9,631 nucleotides of DNA, from contig JAEWYJ010000206.1 of NCBI GenBank assembly GCA_023395695.1, positions 1 through 9,631 of the forward strand, given 5' to 3'. This DNA comes from Bacillota bacterium. GTDB taxonomy: Bacteria > Bacillota > Clostridia > Oscillospirales > Ruminococcaceae. Below the pieces are notes generated by a model. It saw only the letters and a list, made by a program, of their open reading frames with translations. It was not told the origin of the DNA and ran no database searches. The translations under genes were made by a program, and so were the position numbers. Below, piece by piece: positions 5,198 through 9,631 of the stretch (position 1 is its first letter; each line of letters begins with the position of its first letter).

Positions 5198-7621
5198 ATG
5201 GCCAGTAACTACAATGTGGAGGATATTCTGGCGGAGGTACAGCGCAAGAAGGAATCGGTAAAAAAGGCGTCGCTTGATCCGGCGCCCGCGCGAGAGCGCC
5301 CGAAAGCATCCGCCGGACAAAAGCAAGGCAGTACGGCGCCGTTTCAGCTCAAGGGCATGACCGGCGAGTTTGAAGCGCCCAGACGGCCTAAAGGCGGGCT
5401 CGAAAAGCCGGCGGCAGATTCGCCCTTTGCTAAAAACGCACAGGCGGCGGCAAAGCCGTCGGAGCGTGCCGCTGTGGCAACGCGAACCGATCTGCCGATT
5501 AACCGTGCGGCGGCTCCCGGCGCCTTGGGCGACAAGACCCGGATTATACCCGCGGTGAGACCGCAGGGGGACGGAGACCTGCACCTGCGCCGGCAGGAAA
5601 AGATACAAAAGTTTGTACAAAGCTCTTTTTCTGCGATTGAGGAGCAGGCAGCGCCGGATGCGGCCGCAGGTGTTGATTCCGACGATATGGACGCAATAGG
5701 CCAATATTTTGGCGGTCTGCGCCACAGCAGAACGCTGACCGAGGCAGCGCCTGAAAAGAAGACCGGTACCGGGGGCAAAAGTAAGCCAGCTAAAAAGGCC
5801 AAACAGCCTCCAAAAGGGCGCGAGCAGGCGGCTGTGCCGCGCGCCGCAGCTAAGACCAAAAAAGCGCTGCCCGCAGAGGAAGACGAGGAGGGCGAATACA
5901 CCAGCCCTGCCGACGCGCGCGACGTGCGCTACGATATTTTAAGCATTAAGCGCAGTCTCTCAACCCGTCTGCTGGTCACGGGCGCATGCGCGGCGCTGCT
6001 TTTATATCTGGCGCTGTGCAACCTCTATCCGCTGCCGCTTCTGAACCCAATCTGCCCTGAGGTGGATATGCGCGTGTTCATGATGGTTAACCTTGTGGTG
6101 TTTGTTATCGGCGCTTTGGCCGCCAACGCTGTTATCGGCGGGGGGCTGGTGTCGCTGTTTACGCTCAAAGCCGACCACGACACGCCTGCGGCGCTTTGTA
6201 CGCTGGCTGTTATTGCCCATGGGGTGGCGCTGATTATGAACCCCGACCAGATGCGCACCGGCGAAAGCAGCTTTTATTTTGTTGTGGCTGGGCTGACGCT
6301 GTTTGCCAATACCGTTGGCAAACGCATGATGATTTTGCGTATTGAGCGCAATTTTGCCGTTGCTTCGGTCGACGCGCAGCGCACGGGCGAATATCTGCTG
6401 TCCGGCAGCAACCTGGCCGACAAGCTGGCCGAAGGGCAGGGCTTTTCAGACCCCGCCATTGCCTATCCCGTCAGGGTGGACTTTCCTGAGAAGTTTTTAA
6501 AGCTCTCGTACAGCGACGACTATTCCGAAAATTTCAGCCGTTATATTGCGCCGATTTTTCTGCTGTTTGCCGTGGGGCTTTCGCTGGTGTGCTGGCTGGC
6601 GTTTGACCGCTCGCCGCTTGAGGCGTTTACCATTTTCTGTGTCGTGCTTTGCATGGCCTCCCCCTTGACGCCCACCATTGTAGGCAACCTGCCGCTGCTG
6701 CGAACCGCCAAGCGCCTCTCGCGCGAGGGCGCGTTCATTTCGGGCTACAACGCGGTGGAAACCTTTGAGGATATGAACTGTGTGGCGGTCGATTCGGGCG
6801 AGCTGTACCCTGTCGGCGCAGTAGAAATGCACGGCATTAAGGCGTTTGCGCAAAGCCGCATCGACGAGGCTATTCTGGATGCCGCCAGCCTGATGTGCCG
6901 GGTGGACGGCTTGCTCAAGAACATTTTTATGGAGATGATCGGCAATAAAAGCGATATTTTAAAGCCGGTTACCGACGTTGTTTATAAGGATGGCAAGGGC
7001 TTGGGCGCTCAGGTCGACGGCAAGACGGTTTTAATCGGAAATCGCGCGCTTATGAGCGCTTACGGCGTTGAAATGCCGTCACACGATTACGAAAAGAAAT
7101 ACGTCAAGGGCGACCGGGAGATTCTCTACCTTGCCAATTCGGGTGAGGTGACGGCCATGTTTGTGCTTAGTTACCGCCCGAACGCAGAGGTGGCCCGATG
7201 GCTGCAGGTGCTGGCAAAGAAGGAGCTCAGTCTTATTGTCCATGCCACCGACCCCAATATTACGCCCAAGAAAATAGCTGCGGATTATCGCTACCCCGAG
7301 GAGTTTATTCAGGTAATCCCCTCTGAGCTGCGTGAGCCATATCTGTCGCTGACCGCTCATAAGGAGCGGGCCAAGGCCTATATCATGTCGCTGACCGGCA
7401 CCGCTGTTCGGCTGCGGGCGCTGGCTGCTACCCACACGCTCAAGCAGGCGATGGTTATTGGTACGGTGCTGCAAATGGCAGGGCTGGTGTTGGGCTATGC
7501 GCTGGTTGCCTTTTTGGCCTTTACCGGTGCGATGTCCGCAATGGGCTTCGGCCAGCTTATAATTTATCAGCTTTTCTGGGCTGTTGCGGTCGCGTTGATC
7601 CCCAACTTTAAAAAGATTTAA
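5198..7621 (+). CDS. Membrane protein derived from P1B-type ATPase, catalytic motifs lost (probable pseudoenzyme)
   Basis: No named family recognised. The 807 residues have three parts. Residues 1-250 are Ala/Lys/Pro-rich, low in hydrophobics and probably disordered; they open with NYNVEDILAEVQRKK, a likely short helix. Then four predicted membrane helices (about 256-276, 291-321, 331-347, 357-377), a short loop (378-448), two helices (449-469, 472-497), a cytoplasmic domain (500-745) and two final helices (749-775, 780-802). This is the plan of a heavy-metal P-type ATPase. Local resemblance includes YSENFSRYIAPIFLLFAV before helix 5, SREGAFISGYNAVE before the P site, GKGLGAQVDGKTVLIGN (599-615, the P1B N-domain GxG signature) and VIPSEL (706-711). 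The phosphorylation site DKTGT is instead DSGEL (D532), CPC is absent, TGD is TDP (684-686) and no GDGxxND is found, so ion pumping is unlikely. ATG follows AAGGGG by 8 bases. It probably shares the rlmB transcript; a terminator follows. Confidence 0.75.
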   Translation: MASNYNVEDILAEVQRKKESVKKASLDPAPARERPKASAGQKQGSTAPFQLKGMTGEFEAPRRPKGGLEKPAADSPFAKNAQAAAKPSERAAVATRTDLPINRAAAPGALGDKTRIIPAVRPQGDGDLHLRRQEKIQKFVQSSFSAIEEQAAPDAAAGVDSDDMDAIGQYFGGLRHSRTLTEAAPEKKTGTGGKSKPAKKAKQPPKGREQAAVPRAAAKTKKALPAEEDEEGEYTSPADARDVRYDILSIKRSLSTRLLVTGACAALLLYLALCNLYPLPLLNPICPEVDMRVFMMVNLVVFVIGALAANAVIGGGLVSLFTLKADHDTPAALCTLAVIAHGVALIMNPDQMRTGESSFYFVVAGLTLFANTVGKRMMILRIERNFAVASVDAQRTGEYLLSGSNLADKLAEGQGFSDPAIAYPVRVDFPEKFLKLSYSDDYSENFSRYIAPIFLLFAVGLSLVCWLAFDRSPLEAFTIFCVVLCMASPLTPTIVGNLPLLRTAKRLSREGAFISGYNAVETFEDMNCVAVDSGELYPVGAVEMHGIKAFAQSRIDEAILDAASLMCRVDGLLKNIFMEMIGNKSDILKPVTDVVYKDGKGLGAQVDGKTVLIGNRALMSAYGVEMPSHDYEKKYVKGDREILYLANSGEVTAMFVLSYRPNAEVARWLQVLAKKELSLIVHATDPNITPKKIAADYRYPEEFIQVIPSELREPYLSLTAHKERAKAYIMSLTGTAVRLRALAATHTLKQAMVIGTVLQMAGLVLGYALVAFLAFTGAMSAMGFGQLIIYQLFWAVAVALIPNFKKI

Positions 7622-7635
7622 AACCGGTCAGGTTA

Positions 7636-7676
7636 AAAGGAAGCGGTTCCGTTGCGTGCGGGCCGCTTCCTTTATT
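7636..7676 (+). terminator. Rho-independent terminator of the rlmB operon
   Basis: An 11-bp perfect stem (AAAGGAAGCGG at 7636-7646 with CCGCTTCCTTT at 7663-7673) encloses a 16-base loop. TTT and then ATT follow the GC part. It lies 15 bases after the stop of the 807-residue protein. Confidence 0.85.
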
Positions 7677-7822
7677 GCAAAGGCTGTGCACAAAGCGGAT
7701 CAATTTGAAAACCGCGCTGTGCTGATACCTGATTTACGCCTGACTGTGTTGCGGCCCTTTTTGTTACAAAACAATTTCGTTAATCCGGCCTTGTTTTTTG
7801 TCGATTTGGAGCTCGCATGAAT

Positions 7823-7860
7823 ATGGGCAGAAGCAATTTGCTTCTGCCCATGAGTTTTTT
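7823..7860 (+). terminator. Second, orphan terminator-like hairpin
   Basis: A 12-bp perfect stem (ATGGGCAGAAGC at 7823-7834 with GCTTCTGCCCAT at 7840-7851) has an AATTT loop and is followed by GAG and T6 (7855-7860). The T-run points it at + strand transcripts, yet the rlmB operon already ends at 7676 and no gene lies between. It could be a backup terminator, the end of an unannotated small RNA, or the remnant of a lost gene. On the minus strand it has no U-run and so is a poor terminator for the MFS gene. Confidence 0.7.
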
Positions 7861-7867
7861 GTTATCG

Positions 7868-7916
7868 GATTATGCCGTCGAGGAGCCGTAAGTTGCCAAA
7901 GATGAGGCGCATAATC
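7868..7916. repeat. Stem-loop with perfect GATTATGC / GCATAATC arms
   Basis: Perfect 8-bp inverted arms (7868-7875 and 7909-7916) enclose 33 bases. They begin 24 bases beyond the MFS stop codon on the minus strand. No T-run follows on either strand. It may stabilise or help end the MFS transcript. Confidence 0.4.
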
Positions 7917-7939
7917 TATAGGGGCTTGTGAGCAGACGT

Positions 7940-9124
7940 TTATTCTTTGGCGCAATGCGCTGGCGCTTTAGGCTGTTTTTCATGCCCGGGCAACAACAGC
8001 GTCAGCGACAAAGCCAAAAAGGCAATGCCGACAACGGTATACATAGCCGCCATAATACCATAGGTATCTCCAATTTTGCCGATGACAGGTGCAAAAACAC
8101 CGCCTACACTAACCGCAAGGCCCAGCGATATGCCGGAAGCAAAGCCGATATGGTTGGGCAGAAACGACTGCCCCATGGCAATCATCGAGCTATAGGGGCC
8201 GCTAAGCGCAAGGGCAATAAAAATAACCATGACCGATGCGGCGACGCTGCTGCGGCATTGTATAAAAATAAAGAGGCAAAGGGCTAGTGCGCAAAAGCTG
8301 ACACGAATCATGCGGCGGAAGCCGAAACGGTCGGCAAGCTGGCCACCCAGCAGGGTGGCGGCGGCGCCGGCCATGGAAAAAACAGTCAGATTTATATTTG
8401 CTTCCGCTTTGGTTTGCAGGAATACGCCGATAAAGTACAGTGGAATAAAGGTCGTCAGTCCGTATGCGACAATCGAACGGCAAATAACAACCGTGGTGAC
8501 CCTTGTAAAGGCGCCCCAGTCGTCGGGTGTTGCGTCGGCGCGCTCGGCGGTTTTCGCAATGCCTGTATCCGCAGTTATTGCACGCAGCTTTGGCAGTACC
8601 AGCAGAATAAAACCGGCCATGGCATACGTAGGCACCAAAAAAATGACGGTTCCCTTTAAGCCCCAAAGGGACAGGGCTACGGAAGCGATAATCGGGCCAA
8701 GCGCAAAGCCAAGGTTGCCGCCTACGGCAAACACGCTGATGCCGGCTCCCTTTTTTTCTCCCGAAACGTAGTTGGCAATTTTGCCGCCCTCAGGATGAAA
8801 CAGTGCGACGCCCAGGCCGGAAACTGCGGCCGCAAGGCAGATGGACCAGTAGGACTCGCAAAAACCAACCATGGCAAGGCCTGTTCCCGCAAGCGCCACG
8901 CCCACGCTCATAATCCATGGGTATGAGAATTTATCTCCCAAATAGCCAAATAACGGCTGCACGACAGAGGACACCAGACTCGACGCCAAAATTAAAGTGG
9001 CGGCGGAGGCATACCCCAACCCCCTGCTGGCAATTAAAAAGGGCAGAATGGCGGGCAGCGCGCCCTGATTAATGTCGGTAAAAAGATGCCCAAGCATGAG
9101 CAGGTATCGGTAATTTTTGTTCAC
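7940..9124 (-). CDS. MFS efflux permease, fosmidomycin-resistance (Fsr)-like
   Basis: A 12-helix drug:H+ antiporter of the major facilitator superfamily in the inner membrane, exporting small toxic compounds. With the start chosen here it has 394 residues. Family marks seen: GHLFTDINQGALPAILPFL in helix 1, motif A variants GYLGDKF (60-66) and GGQLADRFGFRR (260-271) in the loops after helices 2 and 8, and FHPEGGKIA followed by GISVFAVGGNLGFALGP (109-143), which is typical of Fsr. A polar central loop lies at about 179-207. The frame extends upstream to a GTG at 9223, but the added residues are Cys/Pro/Gly-rich, unlike an MFS N-terminus, and lack a ribosome binding site. The GTG at 9124 has AGGGAG 8 bases upstream and gives the usual short cytoplasmic tail before helix 1. 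The substrate cannot be read from sequence. It stands alone, with its own promoter and a long structured leader. Confidence 0.9.
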   Translation of the reverse strand: MNKNYRYLLMLGHLFTDINQGALPAILPFLIASRGLGYASAATLILASSLVSSVVQPLFGYLGDKFSYPWIMSVGVALAGTGLAMVGFCESYWSICLAAAVSGLGVALFHPEGGKIANYVSGEKKGAGISVFAVGGNLGFALGPIIASVALSLWGLKGTVIFLVPTYAMAGFILLVLPKLRAITADTGIAKTAERADATPDDWGAFTRVTTVVICRSIVAYGLTTFIPLYFIGVFLQTKAEANINLTVFSMAGAAATLLGGQLADRFGFRRMIRVSFCALALCLFIFIQCRSSVAASVMVIFIALALSGPYSSMIAMGQSFLPNHIGFASGISLGLAVSVGGVFAPVIGKIGDTYGIMAAMYTVVGIAFLALSLTLLLPGHEKQPKAPAHCAKE

Positions 9125-9132
9125 GTCTTCGT

Positions 9133-9138
9133 CTCCCT
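9133..9138 (-). promoter_or_regulatory. Ribosome binding site fixing the MFS start
   Basis: AGGGAG on the minus strand lies 8 bases before the GTG at 9124. The competing upstream GTG at 9223 has no such site. Confidence 0.75.
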
Positions 9139-9168
9139 GTTCATAGTCACAACCGAATTTTATTGTGG

Positions 9169-9225
9169 GGCAGCCCGGACATCCTGCCGAAAAATAAACA
9201 GCAAGGCTGTTTGTGCGCAGCACAA
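9169..9225 (-). promoter_or_regulatory. Structured mRNA leader of the MFS gene (three hairpins, one terminator-like)
   Basis: In transcript order on the minus strand: TTGTGC/GCACAA arms with a 3-base loop (9211-9225); AAACAGC/GCTGTTT arms with a 3-base loop (9196-9212) followed at once by A and U5 (9190-9195), which looks like a weak intrinsic terminator; and GGCAG/CTGCC arms (9169-9188). The first two share 9211-9212, so they compete at the edge. This is compatible with attenuation of an efflux gene, but the stems are short and no ligand-binding RNA family is recognised. Confidence 0.35.
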
Positions 9226-9254
9226 GGGACGCCGTTCGCCTTAAAGCTAGATTA

Positions 9255-9283
9255 GTTATAGCACCATTGCCGCAAATTGTAAA
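9255..9283 (-). promoter_or_regulatory. Promoter of the MFS gene (sigma-A type, extended -10)
   Basis: On the minus strand TTTACA (9278-9283) and TATAAC (9255-9260) are separated by 17 bases, with TGC directly before the -10. The expected start is near 9248, giving a leader of about 124 bases. Confidence 0.7.
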
Positions 9284-9294
9284 TATCTATGCTT

Positions 9295-9408
9295 CGCACT
9301 AATGGATAGGGCTGCCCAGAAGGGCTGTTCGCGGCTTAAACAGTTGTCATAGCAATCGCCGGTGACGTTATAATCGGTCGGCGTGAAAAGCGGATACGAA
9401 TTAGTGCG
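9295..9408. repeat. 114-bp segment bounded by perfect 9-bp inverted repeats
   Basis: CGCACTAAT (9295-9303) and ATTAGTGCG (9400-9408) are exact reverse complements. Inside are a GGGCT direct repeat (9317-9321, 9334-9338 region) and a CGCCG/CGGCG pair (about 9358-9382). The ends show no obvious target-site duplication. It may be a structured RNA or a degraded miniature element; chance cannot be excluded. Confidence 0.3.
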
Positions 9409-9581
9409 CGTATTTTTGTGTTGCAACGCGGTCAGCTGCAAAACATCGCAGTTGAATTTATTGATTTGAATACGTTGTCTTCCTTAAGCTCAACTGCATG
9501 CAAGCAAAATGACGTTTGCCTTTGCACGCTAAATTGCCCTGTTTGTAGACCGTCAAGACATATTGGTTTTCTGGTGGTTTG

Positions 9582-9593
9582 ACTATATATAGT
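9582..9593. repeat. Perfect 12-base palindrome ACTATATATAGT
   Basis: The palindrome is exact and is flanked by GGTT (with a 2-base bulge) on the left and AACC on the right, extending the possible hairpin. It could be an operator or part of a promoter of the gene beyond the right edge; nothing in the window decides this. Confidence 0.3.
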
Positions 9594-9631
9594 AACCCCA
9601 ATAAAAACCCCAGCATCTTAGGGGATTATTC

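Larger units (their letters stand above)
7622..7939. other. Gene-free gap between convergent membrane-protein genes
   Basis: The 318 bp hold two terminator hairpins (7636-7676, 7823-7860) and one further stem-loop (7868-7916). The stretch 7677-7822 between the hairpins shows no open frame with a ribosome binding site, no clear promoter on either strand and no tRNA-like fold that I can see. Confidence 0.65.
9284..9631. other. Gene-free right end with inverted repeats
   Basis: No gene supported in about 350 bp. The largest frame (minus strand, to a TTG at 9441) has no ribosome binding site and no clear family match, and overlaps the MFS promoter. Inverted repeats (9295-9408) and a perfect 12-base AT palindrome (9582-9593) are present. 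The last bases carry CCCC/GGGG arms (from 9605) that could be part of a weak terminator for a gene to the right. Confidence 0.6.

Noticed and set aside
4994..5725. 243-codon open frame on the minus strand
   Set aside because: Antisense across the rlmB end and the start of the membrane-protein gene; Arg/Leu-rich shadow with no recognisable domain.
5344..5901. 185-codon open frame on the minus strand
   Set aside because: Antisense to the Ala/Lys/Pro-rich tail; its Ser/Ala/Pro-rich translation is the mirror of that low-complexity region.
6382..6393. TGE at residues 396-398 of the pseudo-ATPase as a surviving A-domain motif
   Set aside because: Position is roughly plausible, but the surrounding residues (QRTGEYLLSG) lack the usual SxxTGES-P context and the loop is too short for a full A domain.
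7868..7916. tRNA or tRNA-like fold
   Set aside because: Outer arms pair, but there is no T-loop GTTCRA sequence, anticodon stem or correct length.
8229..8771. 180-codon open frame on the plus strand
   Set aside because: Antisense to the MFS permease, which has strong family motifs; no ribosome binding site or domain seen.
9121..9144. Seven-residue frame MNRETKT overlapping the MFS start codon
   Set aside because: No ribosome binding site upstream; such tiny overlapping frames occur often by chance.
9125..9223. 33-residue N-terminal extension of the MFS protein from an upstream GTG
   Set aside because: No ribosome binding site, Cys/Pro/Gly-rich sequence unlike an MFS N-terminus, and a well-placed AGGGAG supports the start at 9124.
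9256..9441. Minus-strand frame containing GDCYDN, reminiscent of the GNCYDN motif at the end of IS3-family transposases
   Set aside because: Only six residues resemble the motif, the following spacing to the expected E-F-F/W is off by two, and no HSDxGxQY-like segment occurs upstream in any frame. Probably chance; a translated search against IS3 transposases would settle it.

Overview
The window looks like chromosomal DNA from a Gram-positive anaerobe of the Clostridia, perhaps Oscillospirales/Ruminococcaceae. This rests on moderately GC-rich coding regions next to clearly AT-rich intergenic gaps, strong AGGAG/AAGGGG-type ribosome binding sites, GTG starts, extended -10 promoters of sigma-A type, compact rho-independent terminators, and a small zinc-ribbon protein beside a bacterial-type Ogg. 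The taxonomic guess comes from protein style only and is not secure.

Layout, left to right. (1) The 3' five-sixths of carB (carbamoyl-phosphate synthase large subunit) on the + strand, cut by the window edge, ends in a long perfect terminator hairpin. (2) Converging on it from the - strand is a two-gene unit: ogg (8-oxoguanine DNA glycosylase/lyase), then a 72-residue zinc-ribbon protein. The hairpin appears to stop transcription from both sides. (3) A 500-bp AT-rich divergent intergenic region holds promoters for ogg (-) and rlmB (+), a cluster of DnaA-box-like 9-mers and several inverted repeats. (4) A + strand operon follows: rlmB (23S rRNA 2'-O-methyltransferase) and, 14 bp later, an 807-residue membrane protein. 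(5) A 318-bp gap carries the operon terminator, a second orphan terminator-like hairpin and a further stem-loop. (6) A - strand MFS efflux permease of the fosmidomycin-resistance (Fsr) type has a structured leader of about 120 nt. (7) The last ~350 bp contain no convincing gene, only inverted repeats.

The most interesting item is the 807-residue protein downstream of rlmB. From about residue 250 onward it keeps the layout of a P1B-type (heavy-metal) P-type ATPase: four helices, a short cytoplasmic loop, two helices, a P/N-like cytoplasmic region, two helices. The GxG nucleotide-binding signature of the N domain is still readable. However, the catalytic DKTGT is replaced by DSGEL, the intramembrane CPC is gone, the A domain is shortened, TGD is replaced by TDP and no GDGxxND motif exists. 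It also has a ~250-residue Ala/Lys/Pro-rich, probably disordered cytoplasmic N-terminus. I read it as a P-type-ATPase-derived pseudoenzyme of unknown function.

The other genes are housekeeping: pyrimidine/arginine precursor synthesis (carB), oxidative DNA damage repair (ogg), ribosome modification (rlmB) and drug efflux (MFS). No CRISPR array, tRNA, rRNA or convincing mobile element was seen.
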